Of a stretch of DNA of 64,000 bases, positions 52,643 to 61,478 are shown in pieces. Positions within the stretch are counted from its first letter, which is position 1. Each line of letters starts with the position of its first letter. The stretch is from Streptomyces sp. ISL-36. Lineage in GTDB: Bacteria; Actinomycetota; Actinomycetes; Streptomycetales; Streptomycetaceae. The DNA lies in NCBI RefSeq assembly GCF_018614205.1, contig NZ_JAGGOS010000047.1:36676-100675 (forward strand), in the 5' to 3' direction. Under the pieces are notes generated by a model. The model was not told where the DNA came from and did no database searches. It saw only the letters and a program-made list of their open reading frames with translations. The translations under genes and the position numbers were made by a program.

Positions 52643-53209
52643 CTAGGGATACAGGGGCAGGCCCTCGGTCGAGATCGTCCAGTCGGCGATGGTGACCTCC
52701 TCGCCGTAGACGAAGTCCTTGCGGGTGGCGTAGCGCGGACCGTCGGGGGTGGCGTGGATGTCGGAGAACACGGCGCCGGTGCCGGTACGGGGATCGAAGA
52801 TCGCGTACACCGGAATGCCGATCACGGCGTAGTCCCGCAGTTTGCCGACCCAGTCGTTGTCGGGGTTGGAGCGGGAGGCGATCTCGACGGCGGCGATGAG
52901 GGTGCGGGGATCGAAGGAGCCGTCCCCTTCCATGTCCGCCCAGGGAATCACCATGACGTCGGGGCGGCGCATCACGCCACCCGGCGCGTCCTCCACATCG
53001 GGTTCGCCGGTATGCGCGAGGAGGTCGTCCGGCATCACCCGTTCGAGGCGTCGGCTGACCTGGGCAGCGGTGAATTCATGGGGGCGGCGCGGCACCGTCA
53101 TGTCGTGGACGATTCCTTCTTTGGTGATCTCGAGCTTGCCGGGGACGGAGTCGCCCAGGCTCTCCAGCGCGTCGCGCATGGTCCGGTAGAGGGGGGAGAC
53201 GGTCGTCAT
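52643..53209 (-). CDS. Uma2-family (DUF820) PD-(D/E)XK protein
   Basis: A 188-residue protein with the Uma2 restriction-endonuclease-like fold: RRPDVMVIPW near 100, and LIAAVEIASRSNPDNDWVGK with the catalytic Asp/Glu/Lys region, then YAVIGIPVYAIFDP. These proteins are frequent in Streptomyces; their substrate is unknown. ATG 53209 has GGAG about 11 bases upstream. The longer frame adds an Arg-rich stretch without likeness. Confidence 0.85.
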   Translation of the reverse strand: MTTVSPLYRTMRDALESLGDSVPGKLEITKEGIVHDMTVPRRPHEFTAAQVSRRLERVMPDDLLAHTGEPDVEDAPGGVMRRPDVMVIPWADMEGDGSFDPRTLIAAVEIASRSNPDNDWVGKLRDYAVIGIPVYAIFDPRTGTGAVFSDIHATPDGPRYATRKDFVYGEEVTIADWTISTEGLPLYP

Positions 53210-53258
53210 GGCGCTGGCTCCTCGTCCGTGCCCTGGGGCCCGAGTCATCAGCTTCATG

Positions 53259-54263
53259 CTAGGCGGCCTCTCTCTTTTCGGGGCGGCAGTCGCGGCAGTG
53301 ACCGGGGTCCGGTGAGCGGAAGGCGCGTTCACAGGAGTCGCAGGTCTGGAGGGGATCGGGGGCGGGCGGCCTTGCGGGCAGCGGGGGCGGGATCAGGGCG
53401 GCGAGGCGGTGGGCGAGCAGCCCGGCGGGGTATCTGAGGTCGTCGGGAACTCTCGCGGCGAGGGTGCGGCGTACGGCGTCGGGGTGGGCGCCGCGCTCCA
53501 GCCAGGCGGTGACGCCGGGGGCGAGGCGCTGGACGTCCCGTTCGGCGAGGAGGAGCCGGGGTTCGAGGAGGTGGAGCCCGGCGAGCAGCGCGGCGGCGGG
53601 GCGGTGCTGCTGCTGGGTGAGTGGTGCCGGCGCCGGTAGGGGTGCTGGTGCCGACGGCGGTGCTGGTGCCGGTAGGGGTGCTGGTGCCGACGGCGGTGCT
53701 GGTGCCGGTAGGGGTGCTGGTGCCGACGGCGGTGCCGGTGCCGGTAGGGGTGCTGGTGCCGACGGCGGTGCTGGTGCCGGTGGCGGTGGCGGGCTTACGG
53801 GGCGGGGCGCGGGCGCCGGAGTCGGGGGCGGCGGCGGGGGAGCCTGCCTCGTGGGCGGGGCGGGAGCCGGAGGCGGGGGAGGCGGGGGCGGCGGAGGCGG
53901 GGGCGTCGCCGGCGGGGGCGCCGCTTCAGCCCCCGGGCGGTTGTACGAGATCGTGCGCGGGGCGAGCCGGCCGTTGGGCATCCGTTCCGTGAAGCGCTTC
54001 AGATACCCATGGGCCTCCAGCTCCCGCATCGCGCCCGCGATGCGCATCTCGCTCTCGGGAAAGCGCCCGGCCACGGCCTTGATGCCGACGGAGGCCCCGG
54101 AGGGAAGCGACTGGATGTGGACGGCGAGCCCGATCGCGAGGAGCGACAGCTCGCGGTGCTGGGCGAGGTGGTTGCCGACGACCGTGTAGCGGGTCGTGTG
54201 GGTGACGTTGACGTGAACGAGCCCGGAGGTGCGCGAGCGCGCGCTAAGGTGCTGGGTATCCAT
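53259..54263 (-). CDS. Winged-helix protein with Pro-rich repeat linker and C-terminal zinc ribbon
   Basis: A 334-residue protein. Residues 15-110 look like a helix-turn-helix domain (GHLAQHRELSLLAIGLAVHIQ, PESEMRIAGAMRELEAHGYL). A linker of about 100 residues consists of poly-Pro and repeated APAPLPAPAPPS units from a 36-bp DNA repeat. A conserved helical region follows, and the end carries CDSCERAF and HCRDC as a zinc ribbon. It is related to helix-turn-helix proteins found in many Streptomyces. ATG 54263 was chosen as it opens the folded part; the frame upstream is an Arg-rich artefact. Confidence 0.8.
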   Translation of the reverse strand: MDTQHLSARSRTSGLVHVNVTHTTRYTVVGNHLAQHRELSLLAIGLAVHIQSLPSGASVGIKAVAGRFPESEMRIAGAMRELEAHGYLKRFTERMPNGRLAPRTISYNRPGAEAAPPPATPPPPPPPPPPPPAPAPPTRQAPPPPPPTPAPAPRPVSPPPPPAPAPPSAPAPLPAPAPPSAPAPLPAPAPPSAPAPLPAPAPPSAPAPLPAPAPLTQQQHRPAAALLAGLHLLEPRLLLAERDVQRLAPGVTAWLERGAHPDAVRRTLAARVPDDLRYPAGLLAHRLAALIPPPLPARPPAPDPLQTCDSCERAFRSPDPGHCRDCRPEKREAA

Positions 54264-54526
54264 CGGGAAGGTGTTGCTTCCTCGTTGGTCAGGCCCTCGA
54301 TCGGGATCGCTACTCCCGGCCGGGGGCCGAACTGTTTTCCGTTGGTCGCCGCGAGCATATGCCAGGCAACCACCCTCAAATCCAGCCCAGTTGGCACAGA
54401 TCACCCATGTGAGTGACAGGCGGGCGACGGGGAGGTTGGAGGGGTTGGGAAGGGTACTTCCCCCGGTTCTTTTAAAGCTTTTCCGTCGTGGGGCACCGCA
54501 TCGCGGTCCGTCGCGACGCGGTGCGC

Positions 54527-55315
54527 TCAGCGGGCGTACGAACCGAGGCCGACCAGGCAGTACACGTACTCGTTGAGGACCGCGCCGTTGAGCGTGTAGC
54601 GGTAGGAGAAGGCGTACTGCGTCTTGGGGTTGCCGTTGCAGCGGTTCATGTCCGAGGTGAAGGGGATGCTCTCGATCACCCGGTAGTGCGCGTCCGACGC
54701 CGAGCAGGACACCTCCTCGACCCCGCTGACACTCTGCGGCGTCGTCGAGTCCGGCAGCGTCCCGTTGAGACACGTCCCCTGCTCGAAGGGGGTGGGTTCG
54801 GGGCTGGGCGAGGAAGTGGTGGGATCGGTCGTCGGGTCGGATGTCGGATCGGTCGTCGGGTCCGTCGCCATGTCGTCAGGGGCGGTGGTCCACGCGCTGG
54901 TCGAAGGGGAGGCGGAGGACTTGCCGTCACTGTCGTCCCCGTCGCTCAGGACACTGAAGCCGACGATCACCGCGACGACGACGGCGAGGAAGACCAGGCA
55001 CCCGAGCGCGCCCGACTTCGGCGCCGGCTGCGGCGCGCCGGCCGCTGCCGACACCCGCACGCGCAGCAGTACTTCGCCGGCACCGACCCGCGCCCGGACG
55101 AGGTCACCGTCCCGGCAGGGTGGGATACGGAGCTGGGTGGTGCCGGTCGGCAGCTGAACGGTGAGGGTCACACCGAGTGCGGCCTGTTGCGGGGTGAGCG
55201 TGATGGAGGCTTCCTGCGACGGCACCGGCTGCTCCAAGGGGTGAGGTGGTGCGGCGGACGCGCTCTGACGGACCCTCAAGAAGTCTGCCCGGTGCGGTTG
55301 CGCTGACGCAGTCAT
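54527..55315 (-). CDS. Single-pass membrane protein with extracytoplasmic domain
   Basis: A 262-residue protein. The N-terminal 90 residues are cytoplasmic with a beta-rich segment (ITLTPQQAALGVTLTV). One membrane helix lies at about 105-122 (LGCLVFLAVVVAVIVGFSVL). A Thr/Asp/Pro repeat linker (TDPTTDPTSDPTTDP) follows. The extracytoplasmic domain has four cysteines (CLNG, CSAS, RCNG, YCLVG), probably two disulfides. It resembles LppU/SCO-type septum or envelope proteins only loosely. Function unknown. Confidence 0.75.
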   Translation of the reverse strand: MTASAQPHRADFLRVRQSASAAPPHPLEQPVPSQEASITLTPQQAALGVTLTVQLPTGTTQLRIPPCRDGDLVRARVGAGEVLLRVRVSAAAGAPQPAPKSGALGCLVFLAVVVAVIVGFSVLSDGDDSDGKSSASPSTSAWTTAPDDMATDPTTDPTSDPTTDPTTSSPSPEPTPFEQGTCLNGTLPDSTTPQSVSGVEEVSCSASDAHYRVIESIPFTSDMNRCNGNPKTQYAFSYRYTLNGAVLNEYVYCLVGLGSYAR

Positions 55316-55562
55316 TCCGCCGCGCGGACCTCAGCCCCGTCTCCGCCCCGGCCGTCCCGTGCGGGACGGGCTCGGCGAACAGGCGCCATCGCCCCCGTTG
55401 AGCGCGCCCCGCCTCGACCCCACCCCGGCGAGCCCCCGGCACCCCACGCGAGAGCCGCGCGACCTGGCCGCCTTCGTCCCGTACGCCGTCGAGTGACCGG
55501 CGGGACGGGGCGGTGACCCGGCTCCGACCCCGGCCACCGCCCCGCCAACCCACCATCCCCGC

Positions 55563-57740
55563 TCAGCGCGTCAGGCGCCACGCGGGGAGAGCCGCGGCGC
55601 CCACCGCCACCACCGCGCACAGCCCCGCCGCCGCGCCCACCGTGCCCCAGGGGACGGACAGGGCGACCGGCGCCGACAGGGCGGCGAGCCCCGTGCCCAG
55701 GGCCGCCAGGTTCACCGCCGTCACCCCCAGCCCGAGTACCGTGCCGACCGTCACGGCCAGGGCCGCCTCACCGGTCACGACCCGCAGGATCTGCGTCCGG
55801 GTCGCACCGGCCAGCCGCAGCGAGGCCAGCTCCCCGCCGCGTACCGACGTCGCCATCAGCAGCGTGTTGGCGAGTGCGATCAGGGTGTAGACGATCGCGA
55901 TGCCCAGGACCAGGAGCAGCCCGAGCCTGGTCTGCGGGCTGGTGGCGGGGTGCGTGGCAGCGGCCCACTCCTCCGTCGTACGGACGGTTCCGCCGGCCCC
56001 CGCAAGCCCCTCGCCTCCGGCCACCGAAGGGCCCTGCGACCCACCCGCCGAAGCGCCCCGCGTCCCGGCCACCGAAGGGCCCACCGCCCCGGTCGCCGAA
56101 GGGCCCCGCGTCCCGGCCGCCTCGATCCGGTCCACCGTCGCGCCCGGTGCGTTCGCCCGGGTCACGTACGGCCCGTTGTCGCCCGTTCCGAGTGCCAGGA
56201 CCGCCACGACCCGCAATGTCACCGGGCCGCTCCCGTCCGCGAGCCAGACCTCGACCTGCTCGCCGACGCGGCCCCGCTCCCACTCCGCGTTGACGACGAT
56301 CGACCGGTCGTCGAGATCCCGTACGTCCCCGGCCACCACCGGCAGCCGCGCCAGGTCCGCGAAGGCGGCCGGGTCCCAGACCGCCCGCGCCCCGTACTTC
56401 ACCAGCGCCTCGTCCCCGTCCCGTACGAACACGGAGGTGGCCGCCGTCGCCGAGGCGCCGGGCACCGGCCGCAGGTCCTCGCCGCTCACCACGTACGCGG
56501 CACGCGTCTGCTCGCGTGCCTCCGCCGCCTTCGTGCTCGTCACCGTCGTCGCGGAACCGAGCAGCGAGCCCGCGAGCGCGACCGTGACCAGGACGGGCGC
56601 GGCGACGGCCGCGGTACGGCGTACGGCGGCGGCGCTGTTCTCCCTTACGAGCATCCCCGTCGCCCCCGGCAGCCGCAGGGCCCGTGTCACCGGACGGACG
56701 AGGACCGGGGCGAGCAGCGCGACTCCGCTGATCAGGAGCATCGGAAGGGTCGTGTACGTCTTGCGCTTGAGCAGCTCCGACGGCTCGGTGGCGCAGGTCC
56801 ACACGAGCAGCCCGCACCCCGCAAGCAGCAGCCCTGCGCCCAGCAGCGCCCGGCCGAGCGGCAGCACGTCGGTGTCCACGTCCGCCGCGCGCAGCGCGGC
56901 CGTCGGACCGACCTTCCCGGCCCGGTGGGACGCGGCGACCGCCCCGGTGAGGGCGACGGCCACACCCGTCCAGAAGGCGGCGTGGAACGGCCACGTGGCG
57001 TCACCGATCCCGAACCACTCGGGCGCCAGCTCCCCGTCCACGAGGATCCGAGCCAGCCACGGCGCGCCCCACTCGCCCAGCGCGCATCCGGCGGCCGAGG
57101 CGAGGACGCCGACGCCCGCGGCCTCGGCGAGCAGCATCCGCCGCAGCTGGCCGGGGGTGGCCCCGGCGGTGCGCAGCAGACCGAACTCGCGACGCCGCAG
57201 GGCGACCGCGAAGGCGAAGGTGGAGGCGACGACGAAGACGGAGACGAAGGTGGTGACGCCTCCGGCGGTGCCGAGGAGGGCGTTCAGGGCGACGAGCGCT
57301 TCGGCGTCCCGCTCCGGCTCGGGGTCGGCGAGCCGCCGCTCGTCGCCGGTGAGCACCTGGGCCCGGTCGCCGACGAGGGTACGGACCTCGTCGGCGGGGC
57401 CGTGGACCCCGACGGCGTCGGGGCCGCCGGCGGTGGTGACGGTCCAGCGGGTCTTCAGCTCGCGCAGCAGTTCGGTATCCACAGGCTGTGGACGATCGAG
57501 CTTCTTCGAGACGGTGGCCGTCGCCGGGCCCCGCCGTACGTCGACGGTGACCGCGTCCCGCCCCTTCACGACCACGGGCGCGGAGGCGAAGCGCTGCGGG
57601 GTCCGCTCGGGGGCGTCGAAGGTGGCGGAGAGGCCGAGGCCCATGGTGGTGAGGAGCCCGACGCCGAGGCCGAGGGCGACGAAACTGCCGAGGAAGGCGG
57701 CCCAGCGGGCACGCAGCCCGGAGAGGACGACGGTCAGCAC
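55563..57740 (-). CDS. FtsX-like ABC transporter permease
   Basis: A 725-residue permease with two FtsX/MacB cores. An N-terminal helix precedes an extracytoplasmic domain, then three helices (about 155-300) with ALRRREFGLLRTAGATPGQLRRML. Further helices and a second core at the C-terminus carry GGELASLRLAGATRTQILR. A Gly/Pro/Ser/Ala repeat of about 35 residues lies in the second extracytoplasmic domain (near 540-580). It overlaps the ATPase gene end by 7 bases and forms one exporter with it, of lipids, peptides or drugs. Confidence 0.9.
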   Translation of the reverse strand: MLTVVLSGLRARWAAFLGSFVALGLGVGLLTTMGLGLSATFDAPERTPQRFASAPVVVKGRDAVTVDVRRGPATATVSKKLDRPQPVDTELLRELKTRWTVTTAGGPDAVGVHGPADEVRTLVGDRAQVLTGDERRLADPEPERDAEALVALNALLGTAGGVTTFVSVFVVASTFAFAVALRRREFGLLRTAGATPGQLRRMLLAEAAGVGVLASAAGCALGEWGAPWLARILVDGELAPEWFGIGDATWPFHAAFWTGVAVALTGAVAASHRAGKVGPTAALRAADVDTDVLPLGRALLGAGLLLAGCGLLVWTCATEPSELLKRKTYTTLPMLLISGVALLAPVLVRPVTRALRLPGATGMLVRENSAAAVRRTAAVAAPVLVTVALAGSLLGSATTVTSTKAAEAREQTRAAYVVSGEDLRPVPGASATAATSVFVRDGDEALVKYGARAVWDPAAFADLARLPVVAGDVRDLDDRSIVVNAEWERGRVGEQVEVWLADGSGPVTLRVVAVLALGTGDNGPYVTRANAPGATVDRIEAAGTRGPSATGAVGPSVAGTRGASAGGSQGPSVAGGEGLAGAGGTVRTTEEWAAATHPATSPQTRLGLLLVLGIAIVYTLIALANTLLMATSVRGGELASLRLAGATRTQILRVVTGEAALAVTVGTVLGLGVTAVNLAALGTGLAALSAPVALSVPWGTVGAAAGLCAVVAVGAAALPAWRLTR

Positions 57741-58723
57741 GCGGCCCCCTCCGCCCCGGCCCGACGCCCGCCCACGGCCCGATGCCCGCCCACGGCCTGA
57801 TGCCCACCCTCGGCCGGGCGCCCGCCCACGGCCTGATGCTCACCGTCGGCCGGGCGCCCGCCCACGGTGCCCCGAGGGCTCCCTTCCACGGTCTGCGCGA
57901 GGCCGGCGCCCGCAGCGCCATCGCCCGGAGCGCCATCGCCCGCAGCGCCATCGCCCGCAGCGCCGGTGACTGCGCCGCCCGCGACCCTCTCCAGGCCCGT
58001 CATCCGGGCCGCCACCTGCTCGACCGTCGGCGCGAGGAGCTCCCCGCTCACCTGCCCGTCGACCAAGAACACCACCCGGTCCGCACGGGACGCGGCCACC
58101 GGGTCGTGGGTGACCATGACGACGGTCTGGCCGTCCCGGTCCACCAGCTCCCGCAGCATCGTGAGCACCTCACGGCCGGTGGTGGAGTCCAGGGCCCCGG
58201 TCGGCTCGTCCCCGAAGAGCACGGCGGGCCGGGTGATCAACGCCCGTGCGATCGCCACCCGTTGCTGCTGTCCGCCGGACAGCTCGCCGGGCCGGTGCCT
58301 CTCCCGCCCGGCCAGACCGACCCGGTCCAGCGCCTTCCGCACCTCCGCGCGGGACGGACGGCGCCCGGCGAGCCGCAGCGGCAGCGCCACGTTCTGGGCG
58401 GCCGTGAGCGAGGGCAGCAGATTGAACGACTGGAAGACGAAGCCGATCCGGTCCCGCCGCAGCAGCGTGAGCCGCCGCTCGCTCAGCCCCTCCAGGGCGA
58501 CGCCGCCCACCTCCACCGTCCCGCTCGTGGGCCGGTCGAGGCCCGCGGCGCACTGCAGGAGCGTGGACTTGCCGGAGCCCGAGGGCCCCATCACGGCGGT
58601 GAAAGTCCCGGTACGGAAGTCCAGGTCGACGCCGTCGAGGGCGCGGACGTCGCGGTGGTGGCGGTGGAGGGCGGTGAGCCGAACGGCGGTCTCGGAGACC
58701 GCCGTTGCCGTCGTCGTTGTCAT
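57734..58723 (-). CDS. ABC transporter ATP-binding protein (MacB/LolD type)
   Basis: A 329-residue ATPase. Walker A is GPSGSGKSTLL near 46-56, signature LSGGQQQRVAIARAL near 148-162, and Walker B AVLFGDEPTGAL near 168-179. The domain ends by about 235; the last 90 residues are a low-complexity tail of GDGAAGDGAPGDG and AVGG-R/H units not needed for ATPase function. Partner of the FtsX-like permease, which overlaps its stop. Confidence 0.92.
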   Translation of the reverse strand: MTTTTATAVSETAVRLTALHRHHRDVRALDGVDLDFRTGTFTAVMGPSGSGKSTLLQCAAGLDRPTSGTVEVGGVALEGLSERRLTLLRRDRIGFVFQSFNLLPSLTAAQNVALPLRLAGRRPSRAEVRKALDRVGLAGRERHRPGELSGGQQQRVAIARALITRPAVLFGDEPTGALDSTTGREVLTMLRELVDRDGQTVVMVTHDPVAASRADRVVFLVDGQVSGELLAPTVEQVAARMTGLERVAGGAVTGAAGDGAAGDGAPGDGAAGAGLAQTVEGSPRGTVGGRPADGEHQAVGGRPAEGGHQAVGGHRAVGGRRAGAEGAAC

Positions 58724-58793
58724 GACTCAAGCCAACCGCCCGCCGCCCCGCCGATCACGACCGCTGGAGGGCGTCCTGGGGGTGGGGCCGGCC

Positions 58794-59615
58794 CTACCCC
58801 TCGCGTACGGCCGCCACGAACACCTCCAGGGCGTCCAGGGGCTCCCGGCCGAGCAGTTCCCGCAGATCGCTGGTGACGCCCGTACCGTCCATGAAGCCGT
58901 GCGCTATCGCCGAGTACGTCCCCGTCAGCATCGGAACCTGGAAGGGCTGGGCGCCGGAGGCGGCGATCGCGGCCCGCGCCTCGGCCAGCGTGCCGGGGGC
59001 GTACTCGGCGCCCAGCGCCTTGGCCAGGTCGGCGCCGCCGAGGGGGCGTTCGCCCACCAGCTCGTAGGTGCGGTTCACATGGGCCGAGGGGTCGGTGGCG
59101 ACGGTGACCGCGACGTCGGCGAGGTCCTCGCGGGCGACGGCGGCGAGACGTCCCTCGCCGAGGGGGCCGGTGATCCGGTTATCGGCGTCCGGGGTGGCGA
59201 TCCAGGTGAGGAGCTCGGCGTACAGGCCGTTGCGCAGCACCGTCCAGTTCGCGGTCGAGCGCTGGAGGCGGCGCTCGGTCCAGCGGTGGGCGAGGGCGTA
59301 CGTGAGGTGGTCCCCGTCGCCGGAGAGGCTGGTGTAGACGATGTGACCGACCCCGGCCGCCTCGGCGGCGGAGATGGCGGCCTCGTGGCGGGCGATCACG
59401 GTGTCGTCCTCGCCGTACCCGGCCGATATCAGCAGCAGGGTGTCCACCCCGGCGAAGGCCTCCGGCAGGGTGCCGGGCTCGTCGAAGTCGACGAGGCGGG
59501 TGCCGGGCAGTCCGGCGCGGGTGCCGAGGACGACGGGGCCGATGTCCTCGCGCCCGGAGAGGCGGTCCGCGACGATCCGGCCCAGACCCCCGGAGACACC
59601 GGTGACGAGCAGCAT
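58794..59615 (-). CDS. NAD(P)-binding SDR/NmrA-like oxidoreductase
   Basis: A 273-residue atypical short-chain dehydrogenase of the NmrA/QOR2 group. Nucleotide loop LVTGVSGGLGRIVADRL is at 4-20, then VGHIVYTSLSGDG near 92-104. The ATG at 59615 is divergent from the HxlR regulator gene 103 bases away, a common Streptomyces arrangement in which the regulator responds to electrophiles or quinones reduced by the enzyme. Confidence 0.9.
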   Translation of the reverse strand: MLLVTGVSGGLGRIVADRLSGREDIGPVVLGTRAGLPGTRLVDFDEPGTLPEAFAGVDTLLLISAGYGEDDTVIARHEAAISAAEAAGVGHIVYTSLSGDGDHLTYALAHRWTERRLQRSTANWTVLRNGLYAELLTWIATPDADNRITGPLGEGRLAAVAREDLADVAVTVATDPSAHVNRTYELVGERPLGGADLAKALGAEYAPGTLAEARAAIAASGAQPFQVPMLTGTYSAIAHGFMDGTGVTSDLRELLGREPLDALEVFVAAVREG

Positions 59616-59718
59616 GATTCCCCCTGATTCCGTGCCTGATTTCGCGTTCGTGTTCGTCTTGATGTTCGGTGAGGATCATTCTGGTGGGGCGGGCGTGATC
59701 GCGTAAGGAGGCACATTC

Positions 59719-60120
59719 ATGTCAGTGGGGCACACGGAGGTAACCACCGAGGCCGCCGACGACCCGGTGGTGAGCTGCGCGGAGGAGTGCGGCGTACGAG
59801 ACGTGCAGGACCGGCTCGGGGACAAGTGGACCGTCCACGTGGTGGTCGAACTGGCCGCCGGACCACGGCGGTTCAGGGAACTGCAGCGGCTGGTCACCGG
59901 CATCTCGCAGCGGATGCTCACGCTCACCCTGCGCCGCCTGGAGCGGGACGGCCTGGTGACGCGGACGGTGTATCCGACGACACCGCCGCAGGTGGAGTAC
60001 GAGCTGACGAGGACGGGCCACAGCATGACCCACCTGATCAAGCAGTTGATCGACTGGTCGCTCGACCACCGTGCGGTGATCGGTCGGGCGCGCGAGGAAT
60101 GGGACGCGAAGCAGACGTGA
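59719..60120 (+). CDS. HxlR-family transcriptional regulator
   Basis: A 133-residue winged-helix protein. CGVRDVQDRLGDKWTVHVV lies at about 24-42 and GISQRMLTLTLRRLERDGLV at about 63-82, followed by the wing with EYELTRTG. Cysteines near 20-24 may sense redox or electrophiles. It probably represses the divergent oxidoreductase. Its stop overlaps the GTG of the DUF2786 gene. Confidence 0.92.
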   Translation: MSVGHTEVTTEAADDPVVSCAEECGVRDVQDRLGDKWTVHVVVELAAGPRRFRELQRLVTGISQRMLTLTLRRLERDGLVTRTVYPTTPPQVEYELTRTGHSMTHLIKQLIDWSLDHRAVIGRAREEWDAKQT

Positions 60121-61250
60121 GCACGCCCAGGACGACGGTCGAGAAGGCCTTCGACGCTCTGTACACGGACGACGACACGGCCCTGGACACGGCGGCGTCG
60201 CTGCTCGCCGCCGACCCGGCGGCGGACGCGGAACTGGCCCGCCGAGGCGAGGAGTTCGTCCGGCGGGCGTGGGAGCGGGGCTGGCAGCCGGCGGACGTCG
60301 TACGGCTGGCCCGCCGCGACCTCGCCGAGGAGCACGTCCGGCTCCTCGGCGCGCTGATCGCCTCGGAGACGGCGCGCTACGAGCGGCTGCCGGCGCGATG
60401 GGCGGCCCAGGTCGCGGATCTGGACACGCGCGCGTGGCGGGCGGACCGCTTCTCGTACGCGACGGCGGTCCTGGAGCTGTACCGCCTGCTGGTCCGGCTG
60501 CCGTCCCTGGAACCGGTGGGCCCGGTGCCGGGCGACTCGTCGATCCCCCCTCCGGCGGTGGGCGAGCCCCGGATGCTGACCCGCATCCGCGCCCTGCTCG
60601 CGAAGGCGGAGGCGACGGGCTACCCGGAGGAGGCGGAGGCGTTGACCGCCAAGGCCCAGGAGCTGATGGCCCGCCACAGCCTGGACGAGGCCGCGCTCGC
60701 GTCCGGGGCGGCGACGGGGGACACCCCCGGGGCGGTACGGATCGGCGTGGACGCCCCGTACGAGCAGGCCAAGGCGATTCTGCTGGACGCCGTGGCGACG
60801 GCGAACCACTGCCGGGCGGTGTGGAACGAGACGTACGGCTTCTCGACGGTCGTCGGCTTCGAGGCGGACCTGGAAGCGGTGGAGCTGCTCCACACCTCGC
60901 TCCTGGTCCAGGGCACGGCGGCGATGACGCGGGCGGAGGCGGAGCAGCGGGCGGGGGGCCGCAAGCGCACGAAGTCCTTCCGGCAGTCCTTCCTCCTCGC
61001 CTACGCGAACCGCCTGGGCGCCCGCCTCGCGACGACGTCCCGCCGGGTGGCCTCGGAGACCCCGACGCTCCTGCCCGCCCTCGCGTCCCGAGAGGTCGCG
61101 GTGACCTCCCACGCGGACGCGATGTTCCCGCAGACCCGCACGACCCGCGTCCGCGCGATGTGGGACGAGGCGGGCTGGACGGACGGTACGACGGCGGCGG
61201 ACCGGGCGGGCCTGGGCCGCCACCGGCCCCAGGTCCCGCCCGGGCATTAG
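60117..61250 (+). CDS. DUF2786-domain protein
   Basis: A 377-residue protein starting with GTG overlapping the HxlR stop (GTGA). The conserved helical DUF2786 motif MLTRIRALLAKAEATGYPEEAEALTAKAQELMARH lies at about 152-186 (quoted only in parts here as RIRALLAKAEAT and KAQELMARH). The remainder is helical with a possible metal-binding His segment near 235. This family is widespread in actinobacteria and phages; function unknown. Coupling to the HxlR regulator may be incidental. Confidence 0.85.
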   Translation: MSTPRTTVEKAFDALYTDDDTALDTAASLLAADPAADAELARRGEEFVRRAWERGWQPADVVRLARRDLAEEHVRLLGALIASETARYERLPARWAAQVADLDTRAWRADRFSYATAVLELYRLLVRLPSLEPVGPVPGDSSIPPPAVGEPRMLTRIRALLAKAEATGYPEEAEALTAKAQELMARHSLDEAALASGAATGDTPGAVRIGVDAPYEQAKAILLDAVATANHCRAVWNETYGFSTVVGFEADLEAVELLHTSLLVQGTAAMTRAEAEQRAGGRKRTKSFRQSFLLAYANRLGARLATTSRRVASETPTLLPALASREVAVTSHADAMFPQTRTTRVRAMWDEAGWTDGTTAADRAGLGRHRPQVPPGH

Positions 61251-61478
61251 GCCGTCTCCGGAAGGCGGTGTCGCGCCGACCGCAGCGGGCTCGCGCCCTG
61301 ACCGACGAGACACCGCCTCGGCGACGACCCACCGCCTCGGCCTGACGGCGGGGGAGGGCGGCCGTGAGAGGGGCGGCCGTAAGGGGGGCGGCCGTGCGGG
61401 GTCCGTCCGGGGCGGCAGCCGACGGGCCGGGCGGGGGAAATGAGCGGTTCGCGGTGTTTCGTCGGTACGCTCGGGCGC

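Noticed and set aside
53259..54773. Longer form of the HTH protein starting at 54773
   Set aside because: The extra 170 residues are Arg/Gly/Pro-rich without family likeness and run through a promoter-like, less GC-rich stretch.
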